Shown in pieces: positions 1 to 5,528 of a stretch of DNA of 6,176 nucleotides; the first letter of the stretch is position 1, and every line of letters starts with the position of its first letter. Under the pieces are notes generated by a model. It did not search any database. It was given only the letters and a program-made list of their open reading frames with translations, and was not told where the DNA came from. Source of the DNA: Candidatus Methylomirabilota bacterium (GTDB taxonomy: Bacteria > Methylomirabilota > Methylomirabilia > Methylomirabilales > Methylomirabilaceae); the NCBI GenBank assembly GCA_003105305.1, contig PQAQ01000107.1:4278-10453 (forward strand). Reading direction: 5' to 3'. The position numbers were made by a program, and so were the translations under genes.

Positions 1-254
1 AGCGACGAGGTGTGGCGCGCAACCGTACGGGGCGACAACCCTTCCTCTCTGAGCGCCAGGAGCAGGCGCGCGACTTGTCCGCGACTGACCTCCTGGAAAG
101 AGTCGGCCCCGGTCCGCTTGAAAAAGCCGACGATCCGGCGCAGATCCCGTTCATACGCCGCCAGGCTGTTCTCTGCCAGCCCACGCTCGACCGCGAGATA
201 CCTCAGGTACTCCTCGATCAACTGCTCCATAGAGATCGTTTGCTCGGTCACCAT
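1..254 (-). CDS. xerD: XerD-like tyrosine recombinase, N-terminal part (cut by window edge)
   Basis: This is the first 84 codons of a site-specific tyrosine recombinase; the gene runs off the left edge, so the catalytic Arg/His/Arg/Tyr domain is not visible. What is visible is the N-terminal SAM-like core-binding domain, with the family pattern of a helix of type YLRYLAVERGLAENSLAAY at about residues 16-34, then ERDLRR and later GLSPRTVARHTSSL at about 72-84. The GLAENSL wording is more typical of XerD than XerC, but the two cannot be separated safely on this fragment. XerC/XerD resolve chromosome dimers at dif with FtsK. I chose the ATG at 254, which overlaps the pilD stop as ATGGTGA (7-bp overlap); an in-frame ATG at 230 is the alternative. 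Neither has a strong Shine-Dalgarno. The overlap implies co-transcription and translational coupling with pilD, although a pilus role is not implied. Confidence 0.78.
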   Translation of the reverse strand, partial: MVTEQTISMEQLIEEYLRYLAVERGLAENSLAAYERDLRRIVGFFKRTGADSFQEVSRGQVARLLLALREEGLSPRTVARHTSS

Positions 255-1039
255 CCGATTAGTCCGAAATACCAGTCGATCGCCGCATCGCCGAAAAACA
301 GGGCGACGACCGCGCCAAGCGCCAAAAACGGCCCGAACGGGATCTGATCTTTGCGCGATAGCACACCCGACGCGATGAGCGCCAACGAAAGACACGCGCC
401 GGCAACAACTGCGACGCCAAACGAGAGGAGCATGAGGCGCCACCCGAGGAAGACGCCGATCATGGCGAGCAGATTCACGTCACCACCGCCCATGCTCTCC
501 CGCTGAAAGGCTACCTCGGCATAGACGGCAACCAGATACACCAGTCCGGCGCCGATCAGCGCCCCGGTGACTGCATCGCGTGGCGGTGGATTGTGAGTCA
601 ACAGGCTTCCGATCAGCCCGATCGGGATGGCGGGAAGCGTGAGCAGATGCGGAATGATCTTATGGTCCAGATCGATAAAGGTAATCGCCACCAGCGCGGA
701 AAGGAACAGCAGGAGCAGCGCGGTGCGGACCGTCACGCCGAACTGTAAGATTGTCAGCAGGAACAGCCCGGCGGTCAGCCCCTCGACCAGTGGATAGCGC
801 CAACCGATTGCGGCCTTGCACCGACGGCATCGACCCGCAAGCCACACAAAGCTGAGCAGCGGGATATTGTCATACCAGGCGATCGGTCCGTTGCACTGCG
901 GGCAATGCGAACCGGGAAAGGCGATCGATTCGTCGCGTGGAATCCGCCAGATGCAGACATTCAAGAAACTGCCGACTGCGAGCCCCAGCGGGACACTCGC
1001 GATGGCCGCTATGCCTTCTAGTGACAGATAGCCTGGCAA
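248..1039 (-). CDS. pilD: Prepilin peptidase / N-methyltransferase PilD (peptidase family A24)
   Basis: This is a 263-residue polytopic inner-membrane aspartic protease. It cleaves the leader of type IV prepilins after Gly and methylates the new N-terminus. The N-terminal part carries GSFLNVCIWRIPR (about 23-35), and the two zinc-binding pairs CPQC (46-49) and CRRC (71-74) of the methylation/zinc domain are both intact. The protease part has FIDLDHKIIP (121-130; one of Asp123/Asp125 is the first catalytic Asp) and MGGGD (183-187; Asp187 is the second, in the GxGD position). PFGPFLALGA at 234-243 is another family motif. Length is normal for a bifunctional enzyme. The start is TTG, preceded by AAAAGG about 10 bases upstream; no ATG suits the N-terminus. 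It lies 23 bases after the DUF2283 gene and is the evident processing enzyme for the five prepilins encoded upstream. Confidence 0.95.
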   Translation of the reverse strand: MPGYLSLEGIAAIASVPLGLAVGSFLNVCIWRIPRDESIAFPGSHCPQCNGPIAWYDNIPLLSFVWLAGRCRRCKAAIGWRYPLVEGLTAGLFLLTILQFGVTVRTALLLLFLSALVAITFIDLDHKIIPHLLTLPAIPIGLIGSLLTHNPPPRDAVTGALIGAGLVYLVAVYAEVAFQRESMGGGDVNLLAMIGVFLGWRLMLLSFGVAVVAGACLSLALIASGVLSRKDQIPFGPFLALGAVVALFFGDAAIDWYFGLIGW

Positions 1040-1062
1040 GAGAGGCTGGCCTTTTAGGGCGG

Positions 1063-1311
1063 TTAGGTACAGGCTTCCAGAAGCGTCTTGTCGGTTGGAA
1101 TAAACTTTATCCCGCGATCTTCCAATGACTTTTTTTGCAGATCCAGGATTGTCACGCCGACTACCTGGTCTGTATTGGGGTCCAGCCTGACAAAGACACC
1201 ATCTGCAATCTCACGAGATACGGCCTCCTGTATTTTCTCGAAATACAGGTAAAGCACATCGTGTTCACTATCGTAGTCCAAAGCGATACCTTTCATTTCT
1301 TTGCTGCCCAT
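1063..1311 (-). CDS. DUF2283 family small protein, candidate antitoxin
   Basis: This 82-residue protein matches the DUF2283 pattern: an opening strand with DYDSEHDVLYLYF (12-24), then SREIADGVFVRLD (32-44) and a G-x-x-I-L-D stretch (VGVTILDL, 51-58). The usual family core is about 50-60 residues; here a C-terminal extension of about 25 residues (KKSLEDRGIKF onward) follows. The biochemical function of DUF2283 is not established to my knowledge, but its members often sit beside small toxin-like genes. The ATG at 1311 has a strong AAAGGGAGG Shine-Dalgarno 9 bases upstream and lies inside the 3' end of the preceding gene (19-bp overlap), so the two are translationally coupled. The antitoxin role is inferred from pairing, size and overlap only. 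A second possible start is Met6. Confidence 0.8.
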   Translation of the reverse strand: MGSKEMKGIALDYDSEHDVLYLYFEKIQEAVSREIADGVFVRLDPNTDQVVGVTILDLQKKSLEDRGIKFIPTDKTLLEACT

Positions 1312-1667
1312 AGCACTGGCCCTCCCTTTGGTTTGTCAACCAAGTGAGCAGTGCGCACCTTACCGCTAACCGCCTCTTTGTCCACTGACACGATCACCAT
1401 CACGTACAGCTTTGAGTATGTCCCAAATGAAATAGGCTTGAGCCAATAATACCGCCTACTATCAGGATCGATGGGGTCAGCTTCGATGAAAGTAGGAGCG
1501 TGAATGGCTTGCAAGATGTCACCGAGGCGGTCCCGCATCTCCGGATGGCCAGAGGTAATATGGCGCCACGCATTGCGTTCCAGAACTACGACCAGACCGT
1601 GCGGGTCTTTGACCTCGTGGACTTTGCTGACCGTGATCTCTCCTTTCGTCGTACTCGGGAACCACAA
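1293..1667 (-). CDS. Small BECR-nuclease-like protein, candidate toxin
   Basis: This protein of up to 124 residues has the layout I associate with small PBECR2-like (barnase/EndoU/colicin E5/RelE superfold) proteins. It has W34-R-H-I followed by HPEM (41-44), a helix with DILQAIHAP (50-58), RRYYWL (71-76), a strand KLYVMVIVSVD (86-96), and a closing strand with RTAHLVDKPKGGPVLW (105-120). Conserved His, Arg and Tyr positions suggest an RNase-like activity, but no catalytic set can be proven by eye. The listed start is TTG at 1667. A perfect AAAGGAG lies downstream at 1646-1640, with GTC rather than GTG at the ideal distance (Val13), so the true start is uncertain or has been lost. The 3' end overlaps the DUF2283 gene by 19 bp. 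Toxin role is inference; an unrelated coupled gene pair remains possible. Confidence 0.68.
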   Translation of the reverse strand: MWFPSTTKGEITVSKVHEVKDPHGLVVVLERNAWRHITSGHPEMRDRLGDILQAIHAPTFIEADPIDPDSRRYYWLKPISFGTYSKLYVMVIVSVDKEAVSGKVRTAHLVDKPKGGPVLWAAKK

Positions 1668-1703
1668 GTTCTCAACCTGAAATACGCCCGTGAAAACAAG
1701 CTT

Positions 1704-1732
1704 AATTTACCCGATTCACAGAGATTTCGCAA
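1704..1732 (-). promoter_or_regulatory. Possible sigma70-type promoter of the small gene pair
   Basis: On the minus strand TTGCGA (1732-1727) and TAAATT (1709-1704) are separated by exactly 17 bases. Each hexamer matches the consensus at 4 of 6 positions. Transcription would start near 1697, about 30 bases before the TTG at 1667. It sits in the 86-base gap after the pilX-like gene, the largest gap among the genes downstream of fimT, which fits independent expression of the two small genes. Such matches occur by chance, so this is a weak call. Confidence 0.3.
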
Positions 1733-1753
1733 GGGCTGATGTAACGGCAGGGG

Positions 1754-3037
1754 CTACAGGCCCCAGGAGAGGATTTGGAGGGGGCCTTGGAGGGGCGGCG
1801 TCGAGCCGCAATTGTACGTGAGTGTAATATTGCCCGTTACGGTATTGGCGCTCACGAGGCTGCCGGGGGTATTAAAGGCGTTTTCACCGATGATGAGTCC
1901 GACAATAGTTCCGGTGCCGCTGAGATCGAACTGTTCGTGGGCGGCGATCAGCCCGTTGTAGCCGTTGCTTGGAGTTCCTTGGATTTTGACGTCGCGGCCT
2001 GCGATAAACAGGGAATCGTGAACGGTATAGGAGGCATCGGCTGTTATCGTCGGATTGCCCGTAATCTTGATATCGCCGGTGGCTATCAAGGTCGTTTTCC
2101 ACGGGTCGGGATTGCCGGGACTGCCTGATACTTCGATGTTCCCCTGAAAGTAGAATGTGCCGTTACAGCCTGGTGGGACCGCGTTGTCGCTGAATTTCCA
2201 CGAAGCGGTGGTACCGGCAGTGTATTTCCAGCCACAATAACTACCTTTATCATCCACAGTTTGGAGCAGGTCACCGCTCCCGTCGCGGACCTCGTTTTTA
2301 TTGTCCGCGTTCACCGTCATCTGAAATACGCTGCCTGCAGGCAGCTTCGCCTTCGCAGTATTCAGAAAGTCGGCCGGATCGATGTGCGGAACATACTCTC
2401 GCGGAATTACCTTGTCCGGTAACCCCCCGCTACCGGGGCCAACAGTTGGGTTGCCGCTCGTCGTATAGGTGCCGGTGGCGGTGGCGTTCCCGTTAATTTG
2501 AACATTGCTGCCATTCAGATCGAGATTGCCGTTAGTGTGAACGTTTCCGCACGTTCCACCGGTCGCTAACACGTCTGTGCTGCCCCCAACGGTCAAACTC
2601 CCGTCGGTCAGGATGGCGTCGTTAGAGCGAAAAAAGGTGCTCATGACGGCCCGTCGAATCGCTTGAGACCCTCCGATGGCGCTAACGCCCGTTGATACCA
2701 CCCTTACTGTATAGTCTCCCGCCGCCTGGTACTGAACAGTATAGCTACCTGCTCCACCCAATGACGAATTGGATACGACATTCTGAAGATTAGCGCTGGC
2801 GGCTGTCACGAGGTTCGGCGGCGCCAGCGTTGAGTTATAGAGTGTGTTAAAGGCATGCTCCAGTCCGGCCTCGGCCAGAAATCCAGCCTGTACAGAGCGC
2901 AGATGGTTTGATGCAATCTGCGCCTCAGAGCCGCCGATAGACAGAATGGCGGCCGCAAGCGCCCCCAGGATGACGAAGGCCATCAGTGCAAGCGGAAGGA
3001 TCAACCCGCGATCATTGGCAACTCGCTTTGATTTCAT
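1754..3037 (-). CDS. pilX: PilX-type minor pilin with long beta-rich C-terminal domain
   Basis: This 427-residue protein begins with a short basic leader ending in DRG (residues 9-11). A hydrophobic helix (about 12-34) follows, and then the PilX signature IASNHLRSVQAGFLAEAGLE (41-60). Mature position +5 is Leu, not Glu; lack of Glu5 is usual for PilX/GspK-type proteins that sit at the pilus tip. From about 140 to 400 the protein is rich in Gly, Asn, Thr and Ser, with repeated short strands such as GNLDLNGSNVQINGNATATG and GDIKITGNPTI, consistent with a beta-helix-like or bactofilin-like fold. Four Cys (163, 268, 291, 410) could form disulfides after export. Classical PilX is roughly half this length. 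The start is ATG with AAGGA 7 bases upstream, overlapping the pilW stop as ATGA. Predicted role is in pilus initiation or tip and adhesion; the C-terminal function is unknown. Confidence 0.83.
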   Translation of the reverse strand: MKSKRVANDRGLILPLALMAFVILGALAAAILSIGGSEAQIASNHLRSVQAGFLAEAGLEHAFNTLYNSTLAPPNLVTAASANLQNVVSNSSLGGAGSYTVQYQAAGDYTVRVVSTGVSAIGGSQAIRRAVMSTFFRSNDAILTDGSLTVGGSTDVLATGGTCGNVHTNGNLDLNGSNVQINGNATATGTYTTSGNPTVGPGSGGLPDKVIPREYVPHIDPADFLNTAKAKLPAGSVFQMTVNADNKNEVRDGSGDLLQTVDDKGSYCGWKYTAGTTASWKFSDNAVPPGCNGTFYFQGNIEVSGSPGNPDPWKTTLIATGDIKITGNPTITADASYTVHDSLFIAGRDVKIQGTPSNGYNGLIAAHEQFDLSGTGTIVGLIIGENAFNTPGSLVSANTVTGNITLTYNCGSTPPLQGPLQILSWGL

Positions 3038-3813
3038 GGCAGGTTCCTTAGCTTGACCCTGGTGGTCATGTAGCGCGCGCTACCGTCAGGACTCTGCACG
3101 GTGAGGTTGATTTTAATCTCCCGGATATCGGTGAGACCCGTAGCCGGCGTCACTCCGTCTTTCTGGAAATAGGTAAAGGTCAGGGCCGTCACATTATCGA
3201 CGATCCCGAAGCCGTTTCTCGTCAAGGAGGTACCGTTCAGAGTATAGGTGGTAGTCTCCACGGTCCGAACGATTGCCGGTTGAGGTGGACCCGTAAATGT
3301 GAAGGTTAGGGGTATGGTTAGGGGTATGGTGAGTCCGGTTGTGTACCCCGGTCCAATCTGCTTGACCTCCTGCGTGGCCCCATTTGCGATGTAGACCCAC
3401 TCGCCGGCAGTAAAGGCATTTCCGCCGACACTCCCTGTAGTCCGGTTTACTGAGATCGAGTTGTTGCCGCTGTTGGCCTGCGCCGTCAGCGTGATTTCGT
3501 CGCCCGTGGCGTTCAATGTGTCTGCATTGACATCAGCTTGAAAGGTTATGCTGCCAGGCAAGGCAGTTGCGATGGCGTTACCCGCGCCGGACGCTCCGAC
3601 CCAGTATGAGCCGATCAGTCGCAGCTCGTTCGCCATGCGATCCAGGCCGGCCCTTGCCCCATCCTGCGCCGCCTCCAGGGAACTGGCTCGGACATAGGTG
3701 TCCTGCGAGACCTTGTAGACTCCCAGGATGGCCCCGCCGATTACGCCGGCAATCGCCAGGGCGATCAATAGCTCGATGAGGCTATAGCCCCTTATCTTGG
3801 TGACACACGTCAT
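3034..3813 (-). CDS. pilW: PilW-like minor pilin (prepilin-type N-terminus)
   Basis: This is a prepilin of 259 residues if it starts at the ATG at 3813. It has a 9-residue leader (MTCVTKIRG) and the cleavage and methylation motif RG/YSLIELLIALAI with Glu at mature +5. Tyr replaces the usual Phe at +1, which PilD enzymes generally tolerate. A GTG at 3828 would add five residues, but the AAGGGGG before it is only two bases away, whereas GGGGA lies 6 bases before the ATG, so I prefer the ATG. The motif DGARAGLDRMANELRLIGSY (about 56-75) is characteristic of PilW/PulJ-type proteins. The rest is beta-rich, with a 12-bp DNA duplication encoding TIPLTIPLTF. The gene lies between pilV (22-base gap) and pilX (ATGA overlap). 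Its expected role is in the minor-pilin priming complex in the inner membrane. Confidence 0.85.
   Translation of the reverse strand: MTCVTKIRGYSLIELLIALAIAGVIGGAILGVYKVSQDTYVRASSLEAAQDGARAGLDRMANELRLIGSYWVGASGAGNAIATALPGSITFQADVNADTLNATGDEITLTAQANSGNNSISVNRTTGSVGGNAFTAGEWVYIANGATQEVKQIGPGYTTGLTIPLTIPLTFTFTGPPQPAIVRTVETTTYTLNGTSLTRNGFGIVDNVTALTFTYFQKDGVTPATGLTDIREIKINLTVQSPDGSARYMTTRVKLRNLP
3304..3330. repeat. 12-bp in-frame tandem duplication inside pilW
   Basis: The plus strand shows GGTTAGGGGTAT twice in direct succession (3304-3315 and 3316-3327), followed by the first three bases of a third copy. It is in frame and adds a second IPLT unit to the PilW-like protein (TIPLTIPLTF). This looks like slipped-strand duplication. 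Confidence 0.9.
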
Positions 3814-3835
3814 GACAGGTCCCCACACATCCCCC

Positions 3836-4285
3836 TTACGGTCTGGCGGCGACGAGCGTCTTCAGGTTGATGCTCTCCTGGTTCGCCCCCTGAGCGGTAG
3901 GAAGGGTGAAGGCGACGGTGACGGTCACCTGGCTGATGTTTGCGGCTGGGCCGGCCGCCACTCTTACCTGCCGGCTGAAATTGGGAAAGCCGGTAACGGG
4001 AGCCTCGTCCGGAAAGTCGGGCGGGGGGCTGCCTGGAGCGAAGGGATCGCCGATCCCCACTCGATACTGGACTCGCTTCACCTGTTCCAGTCGGTCCTGG
4101 GCCAGCATGGTCGCTGTCGACTGATAGTAGCCCCGCGTGACGGCGGCCTGACCGAAGGAGATGGCGCCCGCGCTCCCGCCGCTGCTTTGCAGCGCGGTCG
4201 TCGCCGCCGCGCCTAAGACGGCGATAGCAACAATGGCGAGGGCAATCAGGACCTCGACGATGGTAAAGCCGCGCTGTGTCCGCAT
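3836..4285 (-). CDS. pilV: PilV-like minor pilin
   Basis: This 149-residue prepilin has a very short leader, MRTQRG, and the canonical motif QRG/FTIVEVLIALAI, with Phe at mature +1 and Glu at +5 (residue 11). The stretch TMLAQDRLEQVKRVQY (about 58-73) is the helical segment typical of PilV/PulI-type proteins. The C-terminal half is beta-rich (SRQVRVAAGP, SQVTVTVAFTLP). The ATG is preceded by AGGAGG 8 bases upstream and comes 13 bases after the fimT-like gene. It would be processed by the PilD encoded downstream and assemble in the minor-pilin subcomplex that primes pilus assembly. Separation from a type II secretion GspI protein rests on the PilW and PilX neighbours. Confidence 0.86.
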   Translation of the reverse strand: MRTQRGFTIVEVLIALAIVAIAVLGAAATTALQSSGGSAGAISFGQAAVTRGYYQSTATMLAQDRLEQVKRVQYRVGIGDPFAPGSPPPDFPDEAPVTGFPNFSRQVRVAAGPAANISQVTVTVAFTLPTAQGANQESINLKTLVAARP

Positions 4286-4298
4286 CTCTCGCTCCTCC

Positions 4299-4790
4299 TC
4301 ACTGGCCGACTTGCGCTATTCGAACGCGGCCCGAAGAGCTGACGACGACATCCAGGGCTGATGTGCCCTGCGCGTTCTGCACGGTGATTCTCCCGCCTCC
4401 CGCGGTCCCGAGCGGATTAAATACCGGATTGGTGTTCACCACAGCAAGCTGCGCTTGATTGCTCAGTCTCCGGTAACCCTGAGCATCGGTTCCAGGGCCG
4501 ACCCAATTGCAGTTTACGCCGTCACCAAAACACAATCGGTTCCCTGGCACATCAATCTGCACGGTGTAACTGGTGTTACGGGTAATGGCCAGTTCGCGGG
4601 CCTGCTGGAGGATCGTCGTAAGTTCTTGCGCCGCGCCCTTTGTCTGCATCGCGGTGAGGAAGGACGTAAACATCGGGAAGGCCGCCGCGCTCACAATCCC
4701 GATGACCGCAATGGCGGTGATCAGTTCCGCAAGGGTAAACCCCTGCTGACCACCCAGTCGATCATGCCGACAGACCATCTGAACACCCAT
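4299..4790 (-). CDS. fimT: FimT/GspH-type minor pilin
   Basis: This 163-residue prepilin has a 17-residue leader and the motif QQG/FTLAELITAIAV, with Glu22 at mature +5. The following helix reaches ILQQARELAITRNTSYTVQID (about 60-80), the GspH/FimT signature. The C-terminus ITVQNAQG...VVSSSGRVRI (135-158) is the closing beta hairpin of that fold. Cys87 and Cys94 may pair. FimT-like proteins are minor pilins; some bind DNA during natural transformation, but I see no basis to assign that here. The ATG at 4790 has only GAGG two bases upstream, which is too close; an in-frame ATG at 4778 is possible and also lacks a good Shine-Dalgarno. A perfect 13-bp hairpin ends six bases upstream of the first ATG and may limit translation. 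Confidence 0.87.
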   Translation of the reverse strand: MGVQMVCRHDRLGGQQGFTLAELITAIAVIGIVSAAAFPMFTSFLTAMQTKGAAQELTTILQQARELAITRNTSYTVQIDVPGNRLCFGDGVNCNWVGPGTDAQGYRRLSNQAQLAVVNTNPVFNPLGTAGGGRITVQNAQGTSALDVVVSSSGRVRIAQVGQ

Positions 4791-4796
4791 TGCCTC

Positions 4797-4826
4797 AGTG
4801 CTGTCTCACTACCGTGAGACAGCACT
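4797..4826 (-). promoter_or_regulatory. Perfect 13-bp hairpin directly upstream of fimT
   Basis: Arms 4797-4809 (AGTGCTGTCTCAC on the plus strand) and 4814-4826 are exact reverse complements around a 4-base loop. In the minus-strand transcript the hairpin ends six bases (GAGGCA) before the fimT ATG. No T-tract follows on either strand, so it is not a standard intrinsic terminator. It may hinder ribosome access to fimT, protect or define a processed 5' end of the minor-pilin mRNA, or be an operator for a dimeric protein. Confidence 0.75.
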
Positions 4827-4851
4827 CACACCCCCACAGTGGTACGTACGG

Positions 4852-4886
4852 AAGAAAAGTAAAACGGGGAGGGGATAACCCTCCCC
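4852..4886 (-). terminator. Intrinsic terminator after pilA
   Basis: On the minus strand an 8-bp stem, GGGGAGGG (4886-4879) with CCCTCCCC (4873-4866), closes a 5-base TTATC loop. It is followed by GTTTTACTTTTCTT. The all-but-one G:C stem and the interrupted T-tract fit Rho-independent termination 16 bases after the pilA stop. It would end most pilA transcripts, leaving fimT and the genes beyond to readthrough or to a separate promoter that I could not find. Confidence 0.82.
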
Positions 4887-4902
4887 ACATGGTCAAAAGG
4901 CT

Positions 4903-5346
4903 CTACGGACAGGTGGTCCCGCCTCCGCTGTTGGCGCCGGTGGCGTCACCTACAGCGCAAACGACAAAGGCCCCAGCAATTACGGCGCCACCGGGAGCCG
5001 TACCATCGGTATAGGTGTAGTTCGCCGGCCATCCACCAGCTCCTGGCGGAACTGGGATGCCCGCCATGAATGGCCCAGCAGATTGGCCCAGATTGTTCAC
5101 CGCGGCCGCGGTAAGGTTGGCCAGACCAGGCGGATTCGTCCCCATGTGGGCCGCGTAGGCGCTGATGGCTCCGCCGAGGGTTCGGGTGTCGGCCTGGGCC
5201 TTCGCGATCCGTGCGCTCCTCTGGATATTGGCGTATACCGGGATCGCAATCGCGGCCAGGATCCCGATGATGGCCACCACCATCAGCAGTTCGATCAATG
5301 TGAACCCACCCTTTCGTCCGATCAGTTTCTTCCTTAGGATGTTCAT
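4903..5346 (-). CDS. pilA: Major type IV pilin PilA
   Basis: This 147-residue prepilin has a 14-residue basic leader (MNILRKKLIGRKGG) and the textbook motif GG/FTLIELLMVVAIIGILAAIA. Phe is at mature +1 and Glu19 at +5, giving a mature protein of 133 residues. The helix continues through IPVYANIQRSARIAKAQADT, and then a small Gly/Ala/Pro-rich globular domain ends with Cys130 and Cys146, which could form the C-terminal disulfide loop. The ATG has AAAGGAG 7 bases upstream, the strongest ribosome site among the pilin genes. A sigma54-type promoter upstream and a terminator downstream indicate a largely monocistronic, highly expressed unit, as expected of the main fibre subunit. By sequence alone a GspG-like pseudopilin is possible, but the adjacent PilR-like gene and minor pilins favour PilA. 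Confidence 0.9.
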   Translation of the reverse strand: MNILRKKLIGRKGGFTLIELLMVVAIIGILAAIAIPVYANIQRSARIAKAQADTRTLGGAISAYAAHMGTNPPGLANLTAAAVNNLGQSAGPFMAGIPVPPGAGGWPANYTYTDGTAPGGAVIAGAFVVCAVGDATGANSGGGTTCP

Positions 5347-5412
5347 TACTCTTCTCCTTTAGTGTATAGAGTTAAACTATATTACTACATACGATTAACT
5401 GCCTTATTATGT

Positions 5413-5429
5413 ATGCACGCATCGTGCCA
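5413..5429 (-). promoter_or_regulatory. Sigma54 (-24/-12) promoter of pilA
   Basis: The minus strand reads TGGCACGATGCGTGCAT. Against the RpoN consensus TGGCACG-N4-TTGCA only the first T of the -12 element differs. The invariant GG (5428-5427) and GC (5416-5415) are separated by exactly 10 bases. Transcription would start near 5403, giving a leader of about 57 bases before the pilA ATG. A PilR-like sigma54 activator gene is immediately upstream, matching the known PilR/RpoN control of pilA in Pseudomonas aeruginosa. Confidence 0.85.
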
Positions 5430-5461
5430 TCTACGCGCCAGTATCCTTACTGACCACACTA

Positions 5462-5490
5462 CCTCATGCGCCAGCGGCGCGCCCATGAGG
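5462..5490. repeat. Inverted repeat upstream of the pilA promoter
   Basis: CCTCATG (5462-5468) and CATGAGG (5484-5490) are exact reverse complements flanking 15 GC-rich bases, within which GCGCC and GGCGC can also pair. It lies about 60-87 bases before the predicted transcription start, within the range where sigma54 activators bind. A regulator-binding role is inference. Confidence 0.45.
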
Positions 5491-5499
5491 ATGAAAGTC

Positions 5500-5516
5500 G
5501 GTATCGAGCTCGTACC
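5500..5516. repeat. Short palindrome upstream of the pilA promoter
   Basis: A perfect CGAGCTCG core (5505-5512) is flanked by GGTA and TACC with one extra T on the left. It is about 97-113 bases upstream of the predicted start, a typical position for an activator site of a PilR/NtrC-type protein. The match to any known PilR site was not tested. Confidence 0.35.
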
Positions 5517-5528
5517 AGTAACCTGCTC

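Noticed and set aside
10..378. Plus-strand open frames opposite xerD and the end of pilD
   Set aside because: They are Arg/Ser-rich, start at GTG or ATG without a ribosome site, and lie antisense to clearly conserved genes; they are shadow frames.
1750..1764. GGGGC/GCCCC hairpin at the pilX stop codon as a terminator
   Set aside because: The stem is only 5 bp, it includes the stop codon itself, and no T-tract follows on the minus strand.
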